This document shows positions 52,501 to 63,847 of a DNA stretch of 64,000 nucleotides, in pieces. How positions within the stretch are numbered: the stretch's first letter is position 1; each line of letters opens with the position of its first letter. The notes under the pieces are model-generated. The model was not told where the DNA came from, did no database searches, and saw nothing but the letters and a program-made list of their open reading frames with translations. The position numbers were made by a program, and so were the translations under genes. This DNA comes from Onchocerca lupi (lineage: Eukaryota > Nematoda > Chromadorea > Rhabditida > Onchocercidae), in the NCBI GenBank assembly GCA_028564675.1, contig JAOVVO010000074.1, positions 62,001 through 126,000 of the forward strand, in the 5' to 3' direction.

Positions 52501-54450
52501 AGCCAATTTCGAATTGATTTCACAAAATGCAGAAATAATGTAGGTAGTGGAGAGGAGTCCAACATTCTCGCTGATGATCACGATGCAAACTGTCAACAAG
52601 TAGCACCTTATAAACTATTTATCTGCTTCATAATTATACAAAGCAGGAAAATATCGGCATATTTATATAAAAAACAAAAAAAAAAAAGTGCCGACTAGAT
52701 CATCCTTTATTTTCATTTATATTATAAATAAAAGTAATTCTACTCACAAACTCGTTTCAGCCTTTTCTTTATTTCATTTTATTTGAGGCCGAATTAGTGA
52801 CTTAAGATGTATAACAAGGAGTAATGAATAACATACGGTGACGCATGGAAATGAATGAATGAATAAATAAAACAAAACTGAACAAACGCGATACATTGAG
52901 AAATAGACGGTAAAAGCTGCCACAAATACCTGAAGAATTGTCTCGAAATTGAAAGCTGTACCATTCCACAGAGTGAATTCGCCCGTCGATGCACCCGTTA
53001 TCAGTCGTTTACCTTCCGGTGTCCACTGAAACTTGTAAATCATTGACTTATGCAAGTCTAAGCACTAAGCGAAAGGAACAGATCAGTTATATGTCGCAGT
53101 AATTGAAACTAAAAGCTTAATTAGAAAATAAATCCAAATCAGCCTGTGAAATTACTGAAATTTTGTAATTTACTGAGTAAAAGGTGTCTTAGACTTATTT
53201 CGTCATTGATGAGGAAGAATCAAGATCATGGCAATTTAAAGCAATCAAGAGTGGGAACTAAACTATATGCAAAATTAATAACTTACGCAAATACTATAAA
53301 TGGGACATTTAACTTTATTCATTGCAGCTCGCACAAATTTATTTAAAACACAATCAATAGTTTTGTCCAATGTAGCGACTGGAGGAACTGCAGAATTCTG
53401 ATATAATATATCTGGCTGAATGGCCACACGACTACGTACATCTTGTTGCCACAATCGAGCCTAAAAACTATTCTTTCCACATGTCAGATTTTTCATAACT
53501 GAAACCAATTCTAAAAAAAAGGGTTACTTTATATTTATATTTTCCTGCTACTTTTATTTCGATGGTATGTGAGATCAAGAGATCGAATGCTAATCTTTTA
53601 ACTTAATGGGATACGTGATATCGACAGATATTTCGCAAAACATATCAGTCAATTATTATCGAAAGGTTCAACATTTTTCAAACACTAGTGAAAGCAATTC
53701 AGCAAAATAAGGAAAGAATTATTATTGCTGAAAAGAAGTAGAGCACAATAAATGCAATTTTAATATATAGCTTGCCTAACAAAGACTTTTTTGCTCTCGT
53801 AATAAAGTTGCTGATAAGAGCCTGAAATTATCAGGATTAGACAGCAAATGGTGCATAATAGAAGGCATAATATTAGTAGTTAAGTAGTTCGATGTAAAAA
53901 TACCTCAAAATGGTTTAATACATTGGCAATATAATCGATATGACGTCGGACATTCGCGACATTCTTGCGCAACCGCCTCCCTGGACCGTCAGCAACATCT
54001 AATAGCGGTTGCTGCAATACTCATACAAGTTATTGTAATAAGAAATTTGAACTCGAACCAAAGTATATTTAGATATTTTTTATAAATGTTGCTGCCTGTA
54101 GAATGAAAATAGCTGCCAAGTACTAAAATATTAGCAAAGTGATAATAGTACATATATAATATCAGCGAACCAAATTTGTTTTGAATCGATAACCCGGTCG
54201 TAGGTAATATGGTTGATACTGGTTGTTGGTTGTAATCTGTTGTTGACTGGAGATGTTAGAACTTGTCTGCAAAAAAGCTCTTGAAATAGTATATCGTTGA
54301 AAAAATAAGTTACCAATACGCAATATCTGGAAAAAAAAAAGTAAAAACCTGTGGAAACTGTGAAGAGCTTGCGGTCTGCACTGATGCTGATGAGTTTGGG
54401 ATATCTATATCCAGCGTTGGATATTGTAGCAAAGGTGAAACTGCAGTCAT
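46562..54450 (-). CDS. pfs-2: WDR33/Pfs2-type WD40 subunit of the mRNA 3'-end processing complex
   Basis: Part of the cleavage and polyadenylation specificity factor; with CPSF30 it contacts AAUAAA. Sixteen phase-consistent minus-strand exons: 54450-54349, 54266-54171, 54011-53904, 53460-53287, 53064-52930, 50738-50584, 50488-50264, 50090-49939, 49829-49659, 49437-49276, 49159-49038, 48786-48570, 48441-48214, 47734-47583, 47455-47254, then 47138-46978; the last is 46825-46562 (seventeen in all), about 941 aa. The N-terminal linker carries IDYIANVLNHFE and VAIQPDILYQ. Seven WD repeats cover about 170-480 (TGASTGEFTLWNG, SADHDGFVKYWQPNMNN, TGSDDATARIWDFARC, SGSNDNNTKFWARNRPGD). The C-terminal half is Pro/Gln rich, ending in Arg-Gly segments (RRGTGRNRIRRGAY). 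An acceptor-like ttttag ends 8 bases before the ATG. The symbol is that of the C. elegans orthologue. Confidence 0.96.
50739..52929. other. Large WDR33 intron (2.2 kb)
   Basis: By far the longest intron of the gene, between the first WD-repeat exon and the next. It contains poly-T runs (50938-50949 and about 51030-51051, poly-A on the gene's sense strand) and no recognisable nested gene. Confidence 0.7.
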
Positions 54451-54460
54451 AACAGACTCT

Positions 54461-55379
54461 AAAAGATATATCTCTGAAAGATATACACTTCATGAAGACA
54501 AGATAAATATTAAATTCGAAAAATGCAAGCTGAACATATATAGTGATATCCATTACTTGAGCATTTAAACACATAAGATAAAGAGCACTTGAATTTTAGA
54601 AAATGTACTAAAAAAAAATTCGATACATTTTTTTCATTGTCACGTATTCAATATATATATATATAAATTCAACATAACAAAAACAATCACATGTATTCTC
54701 TCTAAGGGAAGTATGCCAAACCATTAGATATGAAAATATATGTATAAAACAAATTAATGGGGTGATGCATTTGGGTAATGAAGTAATTAAAGGTTATTCC
54801 CAAGACGCAATTACGCCATTTAAAATAGTCCAATCCTCTGAGCTATATGAAATCTTAAAATGAAAAATTATGAGGAGCATTAAAAGCCAGAGATTTGAGC
54901 AAACCTACAACGTGTTTAAAATGTCAATACTACAAAATAGGCTGCACTAAAATGTACACAGCTGATTACCACGACACTGATTTATCACTTTATCAGTAAG
55001 TGTTATATTCCTTGTCGCAATAATAGCAATTCCTGACAATGTAATAGGGTAGTTATTTCAATAGCAACAGTTCCACAGGAAATAAAAAAACATTCCCAAA
55101 CTGATTCCCTTTCCCCCTCCTCCTCCTCCTCCTCGGGAATCAAAACTTTGCAACAACGTTAGCCGCACGCAACCACACGACGCGTCCGAATTCACCATGC
55201 AACATTTAAAGATCATTGGAAGAGAGCGATGATAAGAATCTTTCTTCTACTGGTGATACGCGACAAATAAAATACATTAAAGGCAGTTTTATTTAGTTAC
55301 CATATTAAGAAAGAGAATATGATAAAGGAAAGGATGAAGATATGCGAATATTCGACCCGGTTTGATCAGAACTGATAAC
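54461..55379. other. Spacer between WDR33 and the MSP-domain gene
   Basis: Holds an (AT)n tract at about 54650-54664 and a (CCT)n tract at 55115-55134. No coding potential was seen. Both flanking genes are on the minus strand. Confidence 0.5.
55115..55134. repeat. (CTC)n microsatellite
   Basis: About six CCT/CTC triplets in the WDR33 upstream region. Confidence 0.9.
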
Positions 55380-57404
55380 TCAGATAACTCGAGCCACCAG
55401 CAATGGTAGCATAGCCATCTTTTGACTATCTTTTGATCTTTTGAATAATGGCTTGGGAAATACGTCCTCTTTACTGGCCTAAAATATGAAATATGCCAGC
55501 ATAAAATTTTGATTCGAATTTTGAATTTTGCTCTTCTATCAATAAAAATAAGAAAGGAAAAATTGATCGCCGAAAAAGAGGAATGATCATTGAAGAGAAA
55601 AAGAATTTGACTTACGCGAACACTAACGAAAATCATTTTATCCACCTTCGGTATAGCTTTTCGTCGCATAATATCAACCTTTAATTCTTTGCCTGGATCA
55701 ATGAAGCCGAATACTGGATTCACTCGATACAATTCATTATCCGAACATTTAGCCTAAAAATTGTATCGCTCATCGAAATGTCTGCTTGAATTGTGAACTG
55801 CTATTTACAATAACTTTTTGAGATTTGATCTCTCAAAAATAGAAAATGAATAAAATTTTCTACTTTTGAAAATTAATTTTTTTTTTTTTTTTTTTTTTGT
55901 TATCAAATTAGCAGATCAGTATAAGTCTCAGTCTGAATATTTTTACTTCTCTAATTATCAGTGATATTTAAAGGCAAATAATAATGTCGTACTTTGACGG
56001 CCAAGCGATCTGCTGTAATGTTTCGCAGTTGTACCGTTTGATAACCTCCATCACCAGTCCATCGGAGATTTTTCGGTTCAAGTGATAACTCCTCTATATC
56101 ACACATTTTACTAATGCATTCTTGAACTATTTTCATTTCATTTATAAGCAATCAATTTCGATAAAAATGAAAAAGTTCGAGAAAATGTTGAAAGAAACCT
56201 TTTTCGTCGATTAAGCCGCTATTTTCCTTAATGTTTTGCTGAAAAAAAAAAAAAAAAAAAAAAATTATTTCATGTAATGGAATGCTTTAGACAACAAAAA
56301 CAAGAATAAGAGCTTAGAAAAGCTTACTTCACAATTTTTGAATGGAATTGGTATTCAGCTAACCTTTTGTTCTTTGATGATGGTCTCTTTAACTTCCTCA
56401 TTAGACTTCGATTTCCCCTAAAATTTTAAATTATTGCATTTTCTACAATGATTGAATCGATTGATTACTGCAAGAAATTTAGCCAGTTCTAGTTATTTGA
56501 ATAAAAAAATAGTTTATCTCTCGCAAGATTTCAATGATAAAAATGACTCGAATTATTAATTCCTATAAATTATTTTTTTTGGATAATTAATAACTTGTGT
56601 ATGATGTCGAATTTTTCCCAATTTTGTATAACTCAAATAGTTTTGCACTGTGGATTTCGTCATCCAAAAGAAATTTGTGAATAATTTATGAGTTGTGTAG
56701 GAAAACGCAGTAAATGACCAAACGGATTTCCTTTAGGAATATGAGATTCTATTTGATTTAGAATTAGATAGATAAAATGATTATGTAATTCTGATCATCT
56801 GATGTAAAATCTTCGAAAAATGAATATTTATAATCAGTTACAATATTAAAATAAATTTAAGTAAATTAAAGTTTTTCCAGAAAAAAAAAACCACTTACAT
56901 CCGTAAGTTTAGCAACTTGCATATCTTTCGATGTTCTGGTAGTTACTATAGGTATCATAGTGATCGATTTCCCGGGTATCTCAGTAGATGCATTAACATT
57001 CCTTTCTTTTTCCAATGGTCCATTCGATTGAGTACTACTTTTCAATTTATCAAATGCTTCCGATTTGCTTGACGGCAAGGATCCATCAGTTTGGCTTCGT
57101 TTGCTAACTGGACTTTTCTAAAGTAAACAATATGATTATTTCCGTATGAAGAATATTTTTTTATCGAATTATTTTGAATCATTTTCAAGACTACTAGTTT
57201 GATTTCCTGTGTTAGTTCACCTGAAGTGAATTAATATACCAATAGTTACTATTGAATTACTTGTATTGATTCTTGTCTTTTGGATAAGGATCGTAACGAA
57301 TTCTCGACATCTCTCTTCATTTTCTTTTTCTGCAATTCCCTGCTTCTTCTCACAGATTGGCTTGAGGATACAGAAGGTTGTGTTACGTTTGATTTAGTGT
57401 TTGA
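55380..57404 (-). CDS. MSP-domain protein with charged N-terminal half
   Basis: Phase-consistent minus-strand exons: 57404-57261, 57117-56899, 56417-56364, 56238-56199, 56126-55993, 55753-55616 and 55478-55380, 275 codons. The C-terminal half (about residues 155-275) follows the major sperm protein fold: LSLEPKNLRWTGDGGYQTVQ, then LRNITADRLAVK, then YRVNPVFGFIDPGKELKVDI, ending PLLVARVI. The first half is Ser/Lys/Gln rich with a short basic coiled segment (SRELQKKKMKRD). No membrane helix follows the domain, unlike VAP proteins, so a nematode-specific soluble MSP-domain protein is likelier than VAP. Sperm-type MSPs are only about 127 aa. The start exon is unsettled: a 9-base exon ATG TTG CAA (57572-57564) with a gtgaca donor fits the phase, but is speculative. 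Confidence 0.85.
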
Positions 57405-58279
57405 CTAAAATACGTTCATCCAATGAATCAAATTAACAGATCACAAATGATAACAATGAAATCATCTATTCGCTTTTCATGATGCGGCAAGTGAAGTTAA
57501 AAGAAAAAAAGTGCTGAATGTTGAAGATACTGTCTGAGTTTGCCGTCTTTGTTATTTTGTCACTTGCAACATAATTTTTTTCGTTTATTGCAATAAATAA
57601 ATTAGAAATCCTGCTTAAATGGCTAATGACATATTGCGATTATCTAACGACATGTTACGATTATCTAATTACGATTATTGGGAAGAAAAAATAAAACAAA
57701 AAAAAAAAAAAAAAAAAGAGAAATTATTGGAGAAATGTCAAACCAAGTTTGCTTTTTTTGTACGCTTTCCGCTAGCACATTGCATGAGAACGATGATCAG
57801 TAGCAGTATCATCTCAATGCTCAACAAGATGACATTATTTGATTGTGCATACATATTTCACTATTATATCGAATAAAAAAAAAAAAAAAAAGAAAGAAAG
57901 AAAAAGCCAATTTTTGCGACCGTATTTCTCGATAACCGCAGCAGTAATCCAAAAATTAATGAATAAGCATTCCATCACTGAATTAATACTTATATATTGT
58001 AATGAAATGAAATACACAAGAAATACATTTCTTCTTATACATTCTTACATATCATATTATGAAAAAGACGAGAAAAAATATTTGCAACATTAAATCAACT
58101 GTTTAAAATTATATCACTTTTGAGGATAGTTTTATTGAAATTAAATTGCACTTGAATAAAAAATAATTGATATATGATAAAGGGTTAATTATTTAATTCC
58201 AATCACATTTAGCTGAAGCGAAGAAAGCTTATGCATCTGAAGATACACATACATTAATTACAGTTTAATCTGAATTAAT
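57405..58279. other. Spacer between the MSP-domain gene and the astacin-like gene
   Basis: Contains long poly-A tracts (about 57698-57717 and 57877-57892) and overlapping chance frames around 57619-58093 driven by them. The promoter and first exon of the MSP-domain gene should lie here. Confidence 0.45.
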
Positions 58280-58953
58280 TCAACGATTCATTGGTTTTCT
58301 TAATTTGTTAGTCACTGATCCAAATGTTGCAAATTGCCAATTTTTTTGCGGTACATATAATTCCATTACAGGTATTTGATTATATCCTCTATCTTCTTCT
58401 ATATCATTTTTAGAGCATGCATAACGGCCACATGATAGCATGCAATCCGTAATTGGATTTATTGCAACTTTTTCATCCTAAACATCTACTGCAAAGTTTA
58501 TTTCATCGAAATATATTTTAAAGGCAAGAAATGTTTTTTTTTTTTTTTTATTTATCCTTTACTACTTAAATTATCGTTGAACTATCAGGAAATCTTATAA
58601 TCGATGAATTATCCAATGCTCAATTTCCTATTTCACAAATATTTCTTATATTCATTCAATCAAAAAATTTTATTTCTCTTTACTAATTTACACGAGAATT
58701 GAATACCAATAATTATTCATTGTAATAATTTAAACAGGAATTTTTTTTTTTTAGCATTATGAATAGGAACAAAACTTCTTGGAAACTTCTGGAAATTGGC
58801 AAAGGAATGGCTCGAAGTTCATCTCGAGCAAGAAAAAACAAAAAGAGAACATACCGCATCACATTTCCTATTCGAGATGGCTCGAATATATTGACAACGA
58901 TAATTGTAATTCGGGTGATCATGCAAATATTCTGGATTCACAGCCGTTGCCTG

Positions 58954-58984
<31 letters not shown>

Positions 58985-61900
58985 AAAAGCAATACATCTT
59001 AAAACAGGTTGCTAAAATTGGATTTACGATAGGTAATAATATAAAATTGCATTGATTGAGCCAAAGAATATGTTTTTAATTCTTACAAATCTGCAATCAA
59101 TTCGACTTTGTTCTGGACAGTAACCACAATTTCTACGACATTTTTCTCGGAATGCAGGAAATAAGCACTTATGCAAATTACTATGATTACATGTCCCGTT
59201 TAGAACAGCTTGCAGATCATCGCTGCATATTGGCAATTGCTGTTCTACTTCTTTCTGAAATTATTGATTTCTTTCATAGCTTGCTTCTATCTATTTTTCA
59301 ACGTTTCATTAAATTTTGAAATGAAAGTAAATTTCGAATCTGAGATTCCTCCAATATTAAGCGTCAAAATATTGACTAGTCTAATAAATTGAGTTTTCAC
59401 AATAAAAACTCTTACTAATTTCAATTTATGGCGTTAAAACCGAAATATTTATAGCATAAATAAAAAGGAAATAATCGAAGTAATTTGTATAGGAGAAATT
59501 TGTACCATTTCTTGGGCAAATAAGTTACTTATCTAAATCTAGGCAAAAAGACCTTTATTCTCTCGTCTTCCGATTTGCTATGATAAGATGCTTTCTCTCA
59601 GAAATGTTACAACGACAAAAGAATTGTTCATCTTATCCTTAGTCCTCATTTGCAATTAATCTTTTGTATGATTAATAGGTGAACCTTCTCTACTAGCAAT
59701 CCAAGGATGATTCATATAAAAAAAAAGGGAATTTTCGAGGCAACAAGATCAGTGTCATTTTGGTTGCATTGGTATCTTCAACACGAGCAATCTTTTCATC
59801 TTTAGTATCTTCCATCGCCAGCAATCCTTTCCAATCAGCGTCTTCAACAAGATCACTTCCTTCTATATCAATGTTTTCAACGTGAGTTGTTTGTTTAACA
59901 GCAGTTTTGTCAACATCAATATTAGCGCGACACTTCAGTTCAAATTCGATTTCAACAATAGCATAAGCGATAAATCAGCAGGAAACGACTGTTAATATCT
60001 TCTTTACTTGCTATGTATTGTTCATTTACTCTTTACTATTGTACAAATGCAATATTATGTCTAATATCGTATTATTCAAGAAAGTCTACTGCTAACCTAG
60101 CAATGTCACAATAGCAAGAAGCAAATTATCAATTCAATCAATCTACAATCCACAATTGATCAGAATTTTGATCAGAATTTTTTTTTTTTCTCCAACAACT
60201 TATATTTTCTTATTTTCTTTTTTTCATTAACTTGTATTTCTTAATTTCTTCTTTTTTCAATTTTTATTAACTTCTTTCTTCTTTCATATATTTCTTCTTT
60301 CTTTATTAATTTATAATTCTTTATTGTTTCCAGTAAATATTCAATGGAAAATATTGCATTTTCATAATTCATAGTAATTTCATTAAAGAATGAGAAAATT
60401 TTTGTGAATGAACAGAGAAAAAGGTTGTGGAATGGGAAGGAAAGGAGAAAAGAATAAACAGGAGGAAGAGAATAAATTAAATCATGATATGATATTAATT
60501 AGATGAGGTAATTTTCAGAAGAAAAAAGAAGAAAATCTGTGTGCTACCTGTATATGCACAAAAGGATGATGCGTACTGATATAATATAATCGTAAGCTTA
60601 TACCACACATTTTACAAGTTCGAGCACACAATATATATCTGCAATGTAATGTAATCTTTACAGATGAAAAAACAAAGAAAAAAGAAATACTTTCTTTGTG
60701 TTTTATTTTTTCAATAAATTTTCATTTATATTTTTTCAGCATTTGTGAAAAAATTTTTGCAAAAGAAAAACGTTGAATTTTTGCATTTATTTCTAAAAAT
60801 GAGAACAATTTTTGACATCAACCTGAATTCCTGGAATAAATTACAATGACCTCGAGATTTGTGTAGGAAATCACAATCAACAAGACTATCTTCACAATAC
60901 AAATCAGCTAATCCAATGATAACGCCGGGCATTTTTTGCAAATTTTCAGCTCTATACAATGAAGAATTCGCAAGATCATGCAACTGATAAATCGGATCAT
61001 TATTTGCCTGAATTTGGAATTGATAATAAAGAGAATGGAAGAGTCAAAAGAATATGTAGACATATGATAGGGATATCATCAGGTGTGAAAAGTGATAAGA
61101 GTTGGTGTAGCGATGGTGATAAGGATAAGAGTGATAGTATGTCAGTTAGAAAATTATTTTCCCGACAGCTATTCAATTATCATCATCAGTTTGAGACAAA
61201 CAATTTTCATGCCGAGTCTCGCTCAGTTTCGGGAATTTATAAATGCAGTATGGGAAGATCTTTCTTCGGGGTTGGGGACAATGAATCAGGTTGTTGCCCT
61301 TACTTTTGCCATTTTCAGAGAAGTCCTTATCAGATTATCATCATAGGTAGCATATTCGGAAAAGGCTTACCTTTGCATAAATTCTGTTTATATGGAAGAT
61401 GTCGTGGTTGGTTACATTTCTGGTCCTTCTGTATACATGTCCAAAGAGTGGACTATCCACGTAAGGATAGGAATGGATAAGATTCTTGTATACTTTGCTC
61501 CAGTAATACTGTAATTCGAACTTTGAGCTGTTCCTATCGAAAAAACATAGCTCGAGTGAATGTAAGACATAACAAGCAATATTACTCATCATTCAGAAAT
61601 AGAAAGAGGTGATCTTACAAATTCCATATTCGGTTGGTGACACATCATACTTGTTGCAGTTTCTGCCCCAATACATTCTTCTTCTTGGGTCGCTTCAGTC
61701 AGCTTAACTGTATCCACAATAAATTCGTCCTTCCGTAATGTAAATTTAAGAAACTGCAATTTTATTGTGTTAGAAATGAAAAAATGTCTATTGTTTACTG
61801 CAATTTTAATGTATCATCAGAAAACAAAATCGCTAATGTGAACAGCGATAAATTTCAGTGTTGGTTTTCTCATTGTAAATTCCTGCGATTTTCGCGTTTG

Positions 61901-63567
61901 TTAGACTTGTTCTATGACCCTAAACAGATGATAGTATTTTGTATGATGTGGCGCACTTTCAAACATAAATCTCATTATTCATACTATGCTATCTTATAAT
62001 ATTTTGTGAGCAGTGGATTTGGTTGTTCTCGAATCAATTTTATATAAAACATAAAGGATTTGGATTTGAGTAACAGAATTTTGCTGGAATAGAAAGTATT
62101 GGGACTATTTACAGCAATCTTGCTGTCAGGACCAGAATACAGTATGCTTCCTTTCGGTTCGTTCATTGCAATCATTTGAAATCCGAGAATCTGGTATATT
62201 GAACGCAGGACAATATGACTGTATTCCACACATTCATCGTAGAGATTGATCCACTAAAGAAGACAATTTTTTAAATGAAGTATGAAGTTAAAAAGATAAG
62301 TGATTGAAACAAATTAGTGGTTTTCTTATCAAGACGAAAAAACAAAAGAAAGGCCTAGAATTTAAGATACTATAAATAGAAGTCTGCCGAATTGGAGTAT
62401 GGAATTTATAATTATACGATATTTTACTTCATCTTTTAATATTCACTATATATATTCCACTGAACTGAAAGCCTCTAATTACAAGTGAAATATGAAGTAG
62501 TAACGATGAAAAAATGAGATAATCCTTATCAACTTGGTGTGAATAAAATTCTTGGTAAGTTTGACAGTGCATAACTTACTCTCTCTCCACCCTTTCCATA
62601 TCCGAGAAGTCCGTAACATCCATAAGTAGTAATCTTCACAGATACATAATCAATATCTCGTTCTTTGATGAATGGCCGAAATCTAATATTTGTTCTGTTC
62701 TGTATTTCAAACAATAGATCCGCCAGTTGTTCCCATCGGTGTTTTGAATAAGCTGGTGCTAGAAAGCAAAAGACTTGATCCAGATTTCATATTACTTTTC
62801 GAGAAATTAAAGAAATATTGCTAGACTTCTTTTCAATTTTCGTCTTGATATGTAGGATTTCAATACAATTAAGACTTTTCATAAAAGTGGCCTCTGTGCA
62901 AGAAAATTAATTAATTATTTACATATCCATATAGGTAATGTTTGTTGCTTCCATTGGTTTTCTTTTTTAGCATCCATCACAAACATCCACTTTCCCATTG
63001 CATTGCTCTGCAATTTATTGATACTGACCGAATTAAGATTATATGAAATTATCAGAATACTGAAAGATCACCTTTCCTACTCGTCTTTGAAATATAGTTT
63101 TAGAATGTTTGCTATGTACATATATATGTCATGCCCTGTTAATTTAGTCCTCAGAAAAGGTCTGCATCTAACAATGATGCAGCGTAACTTCGCGTGAGAT
63201 ATACGACTTATAAAAAAATATTCTTGAAATCGGCAGCAACTAAACTCTTGTTTAATCTCTGCTCGAGCTGTCAATTGAATGCGATAAAAAGTTGAAGATT
63301 TTCTTAAATATTTTTTCTATGAGGTAAAAGAATTTTTTGATAAAATAGTAAGAGCTGCTAAATGGGTATTCAGTTTAAGAGATTAATGGAACTTTCAATG
63401 CTTCAGATAATAAGGATCTGTTTATCTATTTTAAAAAATGTTGATATGTTGCACTTAAATACCGTATCCTTATGCATTTCGTTTATTTGAATTATATAAA
63501 TTACAAAATTACCGTTAAACCGAGAAAGGTAAGCTTGAGGAACAGATGTCCGTAGGGATTCATAATA
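58280..63567 (-). CDS. Secreted astacin-family protein lacking the active site, with three ShKT-type domains
   Basis: Minus-strand exons: 63567-63513 (join to the next unresolved), 63007-62923, 62758-62580, 62253-62113, 61753-61619, 61508-61371, 61007-60823, 60638-60548, 59254-59087, 58950-58855 and 58477-58280; at least 489 codons. The astacin domain is recognised from LPIWISPAYSKHRWEQL, FEIQNRTNIRFRPF, YGCYGLLGYGKGGER and the closing VTNHDIFHINRIYAK. The position of the zinc motif HExxHxxGxxH reads LRSIYQILGFQM (62173-62208), so all three His and the catalytic Glu are gone. The Met-turn SxMHY reads NLIHSY (61467-61484). Three six-Cys ShKT-type units follow: from LYCEDSLVDC to CARTCKMC, from PICSDDLQ to CRRNCGYC, and from DCRF to MLSCGRYAC. 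It is likely secreted, but the signal peptide exon was not found. Active astacins cut cuticle collagens or matrix; this one probably binds rather than cleaves. Confidence 0.82.
59656..59974 (-). other. Exon-like open stretch inside an astacin-gene intron
   Basis: 106 codons are open on the minus strand within the 59255-60547 intron, with acidic repeated wording (LVEDADWKG, MEDTKDEKIARVEDTNATK). An acceptor-like ctgaag stands before a Cys codon in phase 0, but no phase-0 donor was found (the best, gtagag near 59691, leaves phase 1). It could be an alternative exon or a relic. Confidence 0.35.
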
Positions 63568-63832
63568 CTGCGAATAAAAGGGAGAAAAGAGGAATGAAAT
63601 ATTTTAGTTTAATCGCATGGCATCATTGCTCCACTATCGTCTCACATCAGTCAGCTGGAATACCTCCCAGCTTGATTATTCATCACATTCATGGTTGATA
63701 TGAAAAGATAGTGGAGATAACAGAAAAAAGCGTTATTATTCATTGGTCCCCGTAAATTTCGTATTTCGTGAATCTGACAGATGTGATAGATGATAGAAAC
63801 TGAGAATTTTTCCATCAATTTTATTTTTTTAG
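63568..63832. other. Short spacer between divergent astacin-like and UBA3 genes
   Basis: Probably contains the 5' end of the astacin-like gene and the promoter of UBA3. A minus-strand 62-codon frame (63651-63839) is open, but neither it nor a signal peptide could be joined to the downstream exons. Confidence 0.45.
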
Positions 63833-63847
63833 GATTCAAATCTTCAA

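Noticed and set aside
54131..54574. 147-codon minus-strand frame
   Set aside because: It reads the WDR33 exons 54171-54266 and 54349-54450 in a wrong frame and passes through their intron.
55289..55732. 147-codon minus-strand frame starting in the MSP domain
   Set aside because: Only its first part is real; it runs on through an intron that has good gtaagt and tttag borders. The spliced version ends at 55380.
60959..61480. Longest single open frame of the window (173 codons, plus strand)
   Set aside because: It runs antisense through two well-supported astacin-gene exons (60823-61007 and 61371-61508) and the intron between them; it has no motif or splice partners.
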